Numbered from the stretch's first letter, positions 1 to 4,903 are shown. The stretch is 8,421 nt of DNA from Streptomyces sp. WM6386 (GCF_000972385.1 NZ_JXTE01000130.1:1-8421); one strand, 5' to 3'. Program-made: numbers and translations. Notes: a model not told the origin generated them from the sequence alone.

Positions 1-674
1 GTGCTGCGGGGTTCGCTGGGGTTGCTGTCGAGCCTGGGGTGGGGTTGGCGGGAGACGGTTTTGGGCTTGTGTCGGCGGCGGGAGCCGGGGGTTCGGGAGC
101 GGGGGGCCGGGTCGTGTTGCTTGTTCCTGTGCCTTCCGCGCGGCGGGTGGTGGGTGCTCGGGGGCATGATCCGGCGCGGCGGATCGCGCTTGCGGCGGCG
201 GGGGAGCTGCGGCGCGGTGGAGTGGCGGCGCGCGTGGTCGGTGTGTTGCGGCAACGTCGTGCCGTGGCTGATCAGTCGGGGCTCGATTCGCGGGAGCGGC
301 TGGAGAATCTCGCGGGTGCGCTCGAGGTCGTTCCCGGTGGTGGGCGGCTGCTTCTCGGTGGTCCGGTCGTACTCGTCGACGACCTGATGACGACGGGTGC
401 GTCCCTGACGGAGGCGGCGCGTGCCGTGCGGGCGGCGACGGCTGCGGAGACGATGGTGCGGGCGCGTGAGAGCGCCTCGGTCGCGTACGGCTCAGCCGTA
501 ACAGCTGTGTACGGCGCGGCCCCTCGGGAAGGCACAGGGGGACGGAGGAATCGATTGGCGGAGGCAGACATGGGCGGTGGGCCCCGAATGGTGCGGACCT
601 ACCGTGCCGGTGACGTCATCTGCGCGGCTGTGGTCGCGGCGTCGCCAGGTTCTTTCGAAATAAACCGGAACTGA
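1..674 (+). CDS. ComF-family phosphoribosyltransferase, 5'-truncated by the window edge
   Basis: The frame is open from base 3 to the TGA at 672-674, giving 223 visible residues; the true start and any N-terminal zinc-finger part lie outside the window. The PRPP-binding motif VVLVDDLMTTGAS (about bases 364-405) identifies a type I phosphoribosyltransferase fold. The preceding VPVPSARR...RGHDPARR and QSGLDSRERLENLAGAL stretches match the conserved ComF/GntX pattern. ComFC is a DNA-uptake factor in naturally competent bacteria, but its substrate and role in actinobacteria are not established. The protein ends AAVVAASPGSFEINRN, as I recall for Streptomyces homologues. About 58 codons (roughly bases 436-611) separate the PRPP-motif helix from this final strand. 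They look like a lineage-specific insertion with weaker third-position GC and nested palindromes. The gene is upstream of hpf on the same strand, with a gap of about 310 bases. Family assignment is firm; function is not. Confidence 0.88.
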   Translation, partial: AAGFAGVAVEPGVGLAGDGFGLVSAAGAGGSGAGGRVVLLVPVPSARRVVGARGHDPARRIALAAAGELRRGGVAARVVGVLRQRRAVADQSGLDSRERLENLAGALEVVPGGGRLLLGGPVVLVDDLMTTGASLTEAARAVRAATAAETMVRARESASVAYGSAVTAVYGAAPREGTGGRRNRLAEADMGGGPRMVRTYRAGDVICAAVVAASPGSFEINRN

Positions 675-696
675 CTGCGAACTTGCATCGTTGCAG
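675..696 (+). terminator. Weak hairpin directly after the ComF gene
   Basis: CTGCGAAC (675-682) can pair with GTTGCAG (690-696) around a 7-base loop if one G is bulged. It begins on the base after the stop codon and has no T-run. It may be a weak terminator or a 3'-end stabiliser; the short, interrupted stem keeps confidence low. Confidence 0.22.
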
Positions 697-743
697 GTAA
701 TGAGAGGGCCAATTCACCTGAACGGAGGTACGCCGCGGTAGAG

Positions 744-774
744 GGTGACGACATCCGTCCGGGCGAGATATGTT
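744..774 (+). promoter_or_regulatory. Possible promoter for hpf
   Basis: TATGTT at 769-774 fits the streptomycete housekeeping -10 pattern TAnnnT. GGTGAC at 744-749 partly fits a TTGAC-type -35 element. The 19-base spacer is slightly long, so this is tentative. If used, transcription would begin near 781 and give an untranslated leader of about 205 bases before hpf. I saw no better candidate between 675 and 985, although hpf genes are often controlled by alternative sigma factors whose sites I may have missed. Confidence 0.28.
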
Positions 775-884
775 CGGTTGTGAGGAAAGGCGCAGGCCAC
801 ACCTCTCATATCCGATTGCCGTGCCGCGGGTTTCTCACAATCACCCGTCCCGGTGGAGTGGAGATCTTGCCCACGGGGGAGGAG

Positions 885-1058
885 GTGGACGTCACCGAGT
901 CCGAGGTTCCGGGGCTCACCGGGACCTGGTGCAAAAGGGAGATGCTCCGCCAGTGGCGCGGAGTGATCCGGGAACGGAGTTCTGCGTGGACATCGTCGTC
1001 AAGGGCCGCAAAACCGAGGTGCCCGAGCGGTTCCGCAAGCACGTGGCCGAGAAGCTGA
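885..1058 (+). CDS. Possible small leader ORF overlapping the start of hpf
   Basis: A GTG at 885 follows the purine-rich GGGGGAGGAG (875-884) and opens a 57-codon frame that runs into hpf in another frame. Between 885 and 985, my hand count gives A or T at only 6 of 34 third positions, with third positions richer in G/C than first and second. This is the normal coding pattern in such genomes. The sequence begins VDVTESEVPGLTGTW, which I do not recognise. A longer version could start at the GTG at 780. Beyond 986 the codon bias follows hpf and this frame looks like a shadow. It could be a translated leader peptide, a decayed gene end or chance. Confidence 0.18.
   Translation: MDVTESEVPGLTGTWCKREMLRQWRGVIRERSSAWTSSSRAAKPRCPSGSASTWPRS
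945..963 (+). other. Hairpin in the hpf leader
   Basis: CTCCGC (945-950) and GCGGAG (958-963) are perfect complements around a 7-base loop. The hairpin ends 12 bases before the hpf Shine-Dalgarno sequence, so it could help keep the ribosome site open or act as a binding site. It is short, and in GC-rich DNA it may be chance. Confidence 0.25.
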
Positions 1059-1678
1059 AGCTGGAGAAGATCCAGAAGCTCGACGGCAAGGTGATCAGCC
1101 TCGACGTCGAGGTGTCCAAGGAGCCGAACCCCCGACAGGCCGACCGCTGTGACCGAGTGGAGATCACGCTCCGCTCCCGCGGTCCGGTGATCCGGGCGGA
1201 GGCGGCAGCAAGTGATCCGTACGCGGCGCTCGACCTGGCGGCGGAAAAGCTCGACGCCCGGCTGCGCAAGCAGCACGACAAGCGTTACTCCCGTCGCGGC
1301 TCGCGCCGGCTCACGGCGGCCGAGGTCCCCGACCACGTCCCGGGCGCGGCGACGCTCAACGGGAACGGCAACCCGGTCCATGAGCAGGAGCCGGACGGCG
1401 TACCCACCAAGAAGATCGGCTCGCTGGAAGTGAAGGGCGAAGGCCCCCTCATCGTCCGCGAGAAGACCCACGTCGCCTCCCCGATGACCCTTGACCAGGC
1501 TCTTTACGAGATGGAACTGGTCGGGCACGACTTCTATCTGTTCGTCGACTCCGAGACCAAGGAACCGAGTGTCGTCTACCGGCGGCACGCCTACGACTAC
1601 GGCGTCATCCACCTCAGCACGGACCCGATGGTCGCCCAGGCGCAGTCCCCCGCGGCCGGTGGCACGCTGGGTGGCTGA
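986..1678 (+). CDS. hpf: Ribosome hibernation promoting factor, long form
   Basis: This 230-residue protein is a long-form HPF. Long HPFs bind the small ribosomal subunit near the decoding centre and dimerise 70S ribosomes into inactive 100S particles in stationary phase or stress. The N-terminal S30AE/YfiA domain covers about residues 1-105, starting MDIVVKGRKTEVPERFR and ending in a basic helix around LRKQHDKRYSRRGSRR. A flexible linker (about 106-165) contains Gly, Asn and Pro. The C-terminal dimerisation domain (about 166-212) carries PMTLDQALYEMELVGHDFYLF and the VVYRRHAYDYGVIHL ending. I chose the GTG at 986 because GGAG (976-979) lies 6 bases upstream and homology begins here; the frame stays open to 770, but that extension looks non-coding. 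Length matches actinobacterial family members. hpf is followed by a strong terminator, so it is probably transcribed alone or with the upstream gene. Confidence 0.96.
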   Translation: MDIVVKGRKTEVPERFRKHVAEKLKLEKIQKLDGKVISLDVEVSKEPNPRQADRCDRVEITLRSRGPVIRAEAAASDPYAALDLAAEKLDARLRKQHDKRYSRRGSRRLTAAEVPDHVPGAATLNGNGNPVHEQEPDGVPTKKIGSLEVKGEGPLIVREKTHVASPMTLDQALYEMELVGHDFYLFVDSETKEPSVVYRRHAYDYGVIHLSTDPMVAQAQSPAAGGTLGG

Positions 1679-1699
1679 CGCGCCCGGCTGACGGCTCAG

Positions 1700-1738
1700 C
1701 GGTGCCCCTGGAGCGCGTGTGCGCCCCCAGGGGCACCG
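1700..1738 (+). terminator. Strong hairpin terminator after hpf
   Basis: CGGTGCCCCTGG (1700-1711) pairs perfectly with CCAGGGGCACCG (1727-1738). Inside it, GCGC (1713-1716) pairs with GCGC (1721-1724) around a GTGT loop. It starts 21 bases after the hpf stop and lacks a T-run, as is usual for Streptomyces terminators. A small hairpin GCTGA-CGGC-TCAGC (1687-1700) abuts it. It should isolate hpf from the response regulator gene. Confidence 0.85.
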
Positions 1739-1785
1739 GTGTGCGACCACTTCGCGCCCGGCTCGTCACCGCAGTGTCGTCCGGG

Positions 1786-1822
1786 CATGAAATCATGGCC
1801 GCATCGGCCCAACCGGTGGGCC
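1786..1822 (+). promoter_or_regulatory. Two inverted repeats upstream of the response regulator gene
   Basis: CATGA-AA-TCATG (1786-1797) and GGCCCA-ACCGG-TGGGCC (1806-1822) lie side by side, 57-93 bases before the start codon and after the hpf terminator. Both have perfect arms and a size suited to a dimeric DNA-binding protein. They could be operators, for example for autoregulation by the NarL-type product. I saw no convincing -35/-10 pair in 1739-1878, so the link to a promoter is inferred. Confidence 0.3.
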
Positions 1823-1878
1823 GTTGCCTTGGGTTGGCGATGGCACATGACCAGCCACAGCCTTCAGGGGGAGGAACG

Positions 1879-2625
1879 ATGGCGGACAGCTTCGGACCGA
1901 CGCATGACGAGGACGCCGGCGACGGCGTCGTCGGCATGGGATCGGACGCGGGCTCACCACGCAAGGAGCCCATCCGAGTCCTGGTCGTCGACGACCATGC
2001 CCTCTTCCGACGGGGACTCGAGATCGTGCTCGCGGCCGAGGAGGACATCCAGGTCGTGGGCGAGGCGGGCGACGGCGCCGAGGCCGTCGACAAGGCCGCC
2101 GATCTGCTGCCCGACATCGTCCTGATGGACGTACGGATGCCCAAGCGGGGCGGCATCGAGGCCTGCACCTCCATCAAGGAGGTGGCACCCAGCGCCAAGA
2201 TCATCATGTTGACGATCAGCGATGAGGAAGCCGACCTCTACGAGGCGATCAAGGCGGGCGCGACCGGTTATCTCCTCAAGGAGATCTCCACGGACGAGGT
2301 GGCCACCGCCATTCGCGCGGTGGCCGACGGGCAGTCGCAGATCAGCCCGTCCATGGCGTCGAAACTGCTCACCGAGTTCAAGTCGATGATCCAGCGGACG
2401 GATGAACGTCGACTTGTGCCCGCGCCGCGGCTGACGGACCGGGAGCTGGAGGTTCTCAAACTCGTCGCCACCGGTATGAACAACCGCGATATCGCCAAGG
2501 AGTTGTTCATCTCCGAGAACACCGTGAAGAACCATGTGCGCAACATCCTGGAGAAGCTGCAGCTGCACTCCAGGATGGAAGCCGTCGTCTATGCGATGCG
2601 GGAGAAGATCCTCGAGATCCGCTGA
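1879..2625 (+). CDS. NarL/LuxR-type two-component response regulator, no adjacent kinase
   Basis: The 248-residue product has a receiver domain (about residues 32-150) and a C-terminal LuxR/GerE helix-turn-helix (about 185-245). The receiver shows the acidic pair Asp38-Asp39, the likely phosphoacceptor Asp84 in VLMDVRMP, Thr112 and Lys134 in GYLLKEIS, so it looks phosphorylatable. The output domain has LTDRELEVLKLVATGMNN and ISENTVKNHVRNILEKL, typical of DNA-binding NarL-family proteins. A 30-residue acidic, Gly-rich tail precedes the receiver. The ATG at 1879 is favoured because GGGGGAGG (1867-1874) lies 4 bases upstream; an in-frame ATG at 1840 has no ribosome site. No sensor kinase gene is present here, so it is probably an orphan regulator whose signal and targets cannot be read from sequence. 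It lies downstream of hpf but behind a terminator. Confidence 0.93.
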   Translation: MADSFGPTHDEDAGDGVVGMGSDAGSPRKEPIRVLVVDDHALFRRGLEIVLAAEEDIQVVGEAGDGAEAVDKAADLLPDIVLMDVRMPKRGGIEACTSIKEVAPSAKIIMLTISDEEADLYEAIKAGATGYLLKEISTDEVATAIRAVADGQSQISPSMASKLLTEFKSMIQRTDERRLVPAPRLTDRELEVLKLVATGMNNRDIAKELFISENTVKNHVRNILEKLQLHSRMEAVVYAMREKILEIR

Positions 2626-2640
2626 GGTCCGGCGGTTCTG

Positions 2641-3813
2641 TCAAACCAGTGCTCGGGTGAGTTCACTGGCCAGGGGCTCGCGGAGTTCCGGTGTGTCCAC
2701 TCTTTCGACGCGTACGTCCGTGCAGTCCACCCAGCTCGCCGCCTCGACCAGCGCCTGGGCCACCGCCGGGACCGCCTTCGGGCCGTCCAGGGTGACCTGC
2801 CTGGCGACGAGGGTGCGGCCCTCGCGTGCCGGGTCCACACGGCCGACGAGACGGCCGCCGGCCAGGACCGGCATCGCGAAGTAGCCGTACACCCGCTTCG
2901 GCTTGGGGACGTAGGCCTCCAGGCGGTGGGTGAAGCCGAAGATCCGCTCCGTGCGCGCGCGTTCCCAGATCAGGGAGTCGAAGGGCGACAGGAGGGTCGT
3001 ACGGTGGCGGCCGCGCGGGGGCGTCTCCAGGGCCGCGGGGTCTGCCCAGGCCGGCTTGGACCAGCCCTCGACCGTGACCGGGACCAGGCCCGAGTCGTCG
3101 ATCACCGCGTCGACCTGGTCGCCCTTGAGGCGGTGGTAGTCGGCGATGTCCGCGCGGGTGCCGACGCCGAGGGACTGGCCGGCGAGGCGGACGAGGGTGC
3201 GCAGGCACTCGCTGTCGTCCAGGTCGTCGTGCAGCAGGGCTGTGGGGACGGCGCGTTCTGCCAGGTCGTACACGCGCTTCCAGCCGCGGCGCTCCACGCA
3301 GACAACCTCGCCGTACATCAGCGCGCGCTCCACGGCGACCTTTGTGCCGGACCAGTCCCACCACTCGCTGGTCTTCTTCGCACCGCCCAACTCCGTGGCG
3401 GTGAGGGGGCCTTCGGAGCGGAGCTGTTTGATGACCTGCTCGTAGGTGCCGTCCGGCAGGGTGTGGTTCCAGTGGGGGCGGCTGCGGTAGGCACGGCGGC
3501 GGAAGGCGAAGTGGGGCCATTCCTCGATGGGGAGGACGCAGGCGGCGTGGGACCAGTACTCGAAGGCGTGTGTGTCTGTCCAATAGGCGTCCTCGACCGT
3601 TTTGCGGCCTACGGCTCCCAGGCGGGCGTACGGGATTAGTTCGTGGGAGCGGGCCAGGACCGAGATGGTGTCGAGTTGGACCGCGCCGAGGTGGCGGAGG
3701 GTGCCGCGGACGCCGGCCTTGCGGTTGGGCGTACCGAGGAAGCCCTGGGCGTGGAGGGCGATGCGGCGGGCCTCGTCTGCGGAGAGCGCTGCGGTGGGGC
3801 GCGGGGTCGTCAT
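2641..3813 (-). CDS. YcaQ-like (HTH_42) DNA glycosylase, probable crosslink repair enzyme
   Basis: This 390-residue protein belongs to the HTH_42 winged-helix superfamily, which includes E. coli YcaQ (AlkX) and Streptomyces AlkZ. These are DNA glycosylases that excise N7-alkylated purines and unhook interstrand crosslinks. The motif Gln46-Leu47-Asp48 in GAVQLDTISVLARSHEL matches the Q-x-D catalytic motif of the YcaQ subfamily, not the Q-x-Q of AlkZ. Other family signatures are AFEYWSHAACVLP and, near the C-terminus, SPFDSLIWERARTERIFGF followed by KPKRVYGYFAMPVL. The domain spans nearly the whole protein. I chose the ATG at 3813 because homology starts at once; the open frame reaches 3930 but the extra 39 residues look non-coding. 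There is no clear ribosome site; TATCGT lies 8 bases upstream, so the mRNA may be leaderless. Its stop is 15 bases from that of the convergent response regulator gene. No toxin biosynthesis genes are in view, which favours general repair over self-resistance. Confidence 0.88.
   Translation of the reverse strand: MTTPRPTAALSADEARRIALHAQGFLGTPNRKAGVRGTLRHLGAVQLDTISVLARSHELIPYARLGAVGRKTVEDAYWTDTHAFEYWSHAACVLPIEEWPHFAFRRRAYRSRPHWNHTLPDGTYEQVIKQLRSEGPLTATELGGAKKTSEWWDWSGTKVAVERALMYGEVVCVERRGWKRVYDLAERAVPTALLHDDLDDSECLRTLVRLAGQSLGVGTRADIADYHRLKGDQVDAVIDDSGLVPVTVEGWSKPAWADPAALETPPRGRHRTTLLSPFDSLIWERARTERIFGFTHRLEAYVPKPKRVYGYFAMPVLAGGRLVGRVDPAREGRTLVARQVTLDGPKAVPAVAQALVEAASWVDCTDVRVERVDTPELREPLASELTRALV
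2646..2669 (+). terminator. Bulged hairpin just past the response regulator gene
   Basis: CCAGTGCTC (2646-2654) pairs with GAG (2659-2661) and CACTGG (2664-2669) around a GGGT loop, with a two-base TT bulge. It lies 21 bases after the response regulator stop and inside the 3' end of the convergent glycosylase gene. It could terminate the + strand transcript while being tolerated as coding sequence on the other strand. There is no T-run. Confidence 0.4.
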
Positions 3814-3821
3814 GCTTGCGC

Positions 3822-3827
3822 ACGATA
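3822..3827 (-). promoter_or_regulatory. Possible -10 element for leaderless glycosylase mRNA
   Basis: On the - strand, TATCGT (3827 to 3822) fits TAnnnT and ends 8 bases before the ATG at 3813. Transcription would then start at or next to the start codon. This agrees with the lack of a Shine-Dalgarno sequence, and leaderless mRNAs are common in Streptomyces. No good -35 hexamer is seen 17-18 bases upstream. Confidence 0.33.
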
Positions 3828-3900
3828 GGAGGTGGGACTGACAGTGTGGGTTGAGCTGCGGGTTCTTCGGGGGCGCTGTGTTGGGGGCGGCGTTGGGTTG

Positions 3901-4042
3901 TTGCGCCCCCGCCGCCCCTACCCGTCCCATCCTCCAGGGGCGCCGCCCCTTCGACCCGGGTTCCTGGGGGCTCCGCCACCAGGCCCCTGTCGGCCCCGAA
4001 AGGGCCTCGTCCTCGAACGCCGGACGGGCCGAAAGGCTCGGG
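3901..4042. repeat. Hairpin-rich Streptomyces-type intergenic repeat
   Basis: This block fills most of the gap between the GNAT stop (4049) and the glycosylase start. It holds a run of stem-loops: AGGGGC-GCC-GCCCCT (3936-3950); CCTGG...CCAGG (3963-3983) with an inner GGC/GCC stem and one mismatch; GGCCC-CGAAA-GGGCC (3992-4006); and GGGCC-GAAA-GGCTC (around 4026-4039). Segments such as CGCCGCCCCTACCCGTCCC and CGAACGCCGGACGGGCCGAA resemble intergenic sequences I remember from many Streptomyces genomes, so it is probably one copy of a dispersed element. As it begins directly after the GNAT gene, it may terminate that transcript. No coding potential is supported. The rest of the gap (3828-3900) is G-rich with no gene. 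Confidence 0.6.
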
Positions 4043-4048
4043 GCGGTG

Positions 4049-4633
4049 TCAGGAGGTGGATGGTGTGTGTGCCGGCAGATATGGCGCCGTTGACGGCAGA
4101 CCCAAGTCCGAGGGCAGCAGGGAACCCACCCAGCAGTCTCGTCGTACGCCCTTGTTGTTGACCGCGGAGCGGAGGGTGCCTTCGAGGGTGAAGCCGGCGC
4201 GTTCCGCCACCGCGCGGGAGGGGGTGTTGCCCACTTCCGCGCGCCATTCGATGCGGTCGATGGAGAGCGCTGTGAAGGCCCAGCGGGCGGCCGTGGTGGT
4301 GGCCTCGGTGATGTAGCCGTTGCCGCGGTGTTCCTTCGTGGCCCAGAAGCCGATCTCGGCGACGCCGAGGGAGCGCATGGTGATGCCGAGCATGCCGACG
4401 AGTTCGCCGGCGGGGAGGAAGACGCCGAAGGTGAACATGGAGTCGTTGGCCCAGCCGTCGGGGGCGAACTGTTCCGTGAAGGCCTGTGCGTGCTCGTGGA
4501 GATAGGGCGAGGGGAACTGGGAGAGCCAGCGCTGCATCTCGGGGTCCTGGGCGGCGGCGTACACGGCGTCGGTGTCGTCGGGACCGACGGTGCGCAGAAC
4601 CAGGCGGCCGGTGGTGAGCGTGACGGGTTCCAT
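4049..4633 (-). CDS. GNAT-family N-acetyltransferase, RimJ/RimL-like
   Basis: The 194-residue product is a GCN5-related N-acetyltransferase, which transfers an acetyl group from acetyl-CoA to an amine. It opens LTTGRLVLRTVGPDDTDAVY, the usual start of the RimJ/RimL (Acetyltransf_3) group. The acetyl-CoA pyrophosphate-binding loop is seen as HRGNGYI at residues 102-108, after the strand AEIGFWATKE. The later NTPSRAVAERAGFTLEG (about 136-152) is the typical Asn/Ser motif and beta-bulge region. The substrate could be a protein N-terminus, an antibiotic or a small amine and cannot be told from sequence. The ATG at 4633 fits the homology start; the open frame extends to 4726 but the added residues look random. 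There is no strong ribosome site. It is divergent from secA and lies upstream of the glycosylase gene on the same strand, separated by a hairpin-rich repeat. Confidence 0.87.
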   Translation of the reverse strand: MEPVTLTTGRLVLRTVGPDDTDAVYAAAQDPEMQRWLSQFPSPYLHEHAQAFTEQFAPDGWANDSMFTFGVFLPAGELVGMLGITMRSLGVAEIGFWATKEHRGNGYITEATTTAARWAFTALSIDRIEWRAEVGNTPSRAVAERAGFTLEGTLRSAVNNKGVRRDCWVGSLLPSDLGLPSTAPYLPAHTPSTS

Positions 4634-4681
4634 CGGCCGATTCTGCTCGGGATCCGGGCGCGGACGCCATCTTTTTGCTCT

Positions 4682-4701
4682 GTGTGAGCGGGTGATCACA
4701 C
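4682..4701. promoter_or_regulatory. Inverted repeat GTGTGA-N8-TCACAC between GNAT and secA genes
   Basis: GTGTGA (4682-4687) and TCACAC (4696-4701) are perfect complements separated by 8 bases, and contain the 8-bp palindrome GTGATCAC (4692-4699). It lies about 50 bases upstream of the GNAT start. It resembles a dimeric regulator site, but its spacing is 8, not the 6 of a CRP site. The regulator is unknown. Confidence 0.3.
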
Positions 4702-4741
4702 TTCGCGCAAATCGTCGGGGGAACACGGCACCATCCGCAAC

Positions 4742-4786
4742 CTCCGTCCGTTGTCCCCTTTGACGGAGATTTGAAGCAGCGGACGG
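4742..4786 (+). other. Mutually exclusive hairpins upstream of secA
   Basis: CTCCGTC (4742-4748) can pair with GACGGAG (4762-4768) over a 13-base loop. The overlapping CCGTCCG (4744-4750) can instead pair with CGGACGG (4780-4786). Both sets of arms are perfect 7-mers sharing five bases, so only one can form at a time. It could be an RNA switch or attenuator if transcribed, or overlapping protein sites in DNA. Confidence 0.28.
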
Positions 4787-4805
4787 TCGGCGTCCTCGGC
4801 AGGCT

Positions 4806-4820
4806 CCCGGCGTGGCCGGG
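4806..4820. other. Inverted repeat at the -35 position of the secA promoter candidate
   Basis: CCCGGC-GTG-GCCGGG (4806-4820) is a perfect 6-bp inverted repeat ending 8 bases before the TACGAT element, where a -35 hexamer would lie. It may be an operator or simply a GC-rich hairpin. Confidence 0.25.
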
Positions 4821-4828
4821 TCCTCGCA

Positions 4829-4834
4829 TACGAT
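4829..4834 (+). promoter_or_regulatory. Possible -10 element for secA
   Basis: TACGAT fits TAnnnT and would place the transcription start near 4841-4843, giving a leader of about 60 bases before the secA GTG. No TTGAC-like -35 is seen at the right distance. Of the candidates in 4634-4903 it is the best placed. Confidence 0.38.
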
Positions 4835-4903
4835 GGCCGTTGCTCAGTCAAGTCAAATGGAAACCGACCGTCCCAGGCCCGACCGGCAAGGAGACTTACC
4901 CCC

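Noticed and set aside
770..985. N-terminal extension of HPF from an ATG at 770
   Set aside because: The added 72 residues look non-coding, lie outside the conserved domain and have no good ribosome site; the GTG at 986 has one and starts at the homology boundary.
1673..1693. Direct repeat GGCTGACG at 1673-1680 and 1686-1693
   Set aside because: Two 8-base copies at a gene end are too short to suggest an attachment site, and no mobile gene is nearby.
1702..1878. N-terminal extension of the response regulator from a GTG at 1702
   Set aside because: It would translate the hpf terminator hairpin; the ATG at 1879 has a strong Shine-Dalgarno sequence.
2926..3639. A 237-codon + strand frame opposite the glycosylase gene
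   Set aside because: It is an antisense shadow rich in Gly, Ala and Val, with no recognisable family and no convincing ribosome site.
2663..3979. A 438-codon - strand frame overlapping the glycosylase gene
   Set aside because: It is Pro/Arg-rich low complexity; the alternative frame encodes a clear HTH_42 protein.
4682..4701. CRP-type binding site
   Set aside because: The half-sites TGTGA and TCACA are 8 bases apart, not 6; kept only as an unassigned inverted repeat.
3918..4829. A 303-codon - strand frame across the GNAT gene and the repeat
   Set aside because: It is Arg/His/Pro-rich with no domain; the GNAT frame has clear motifs.
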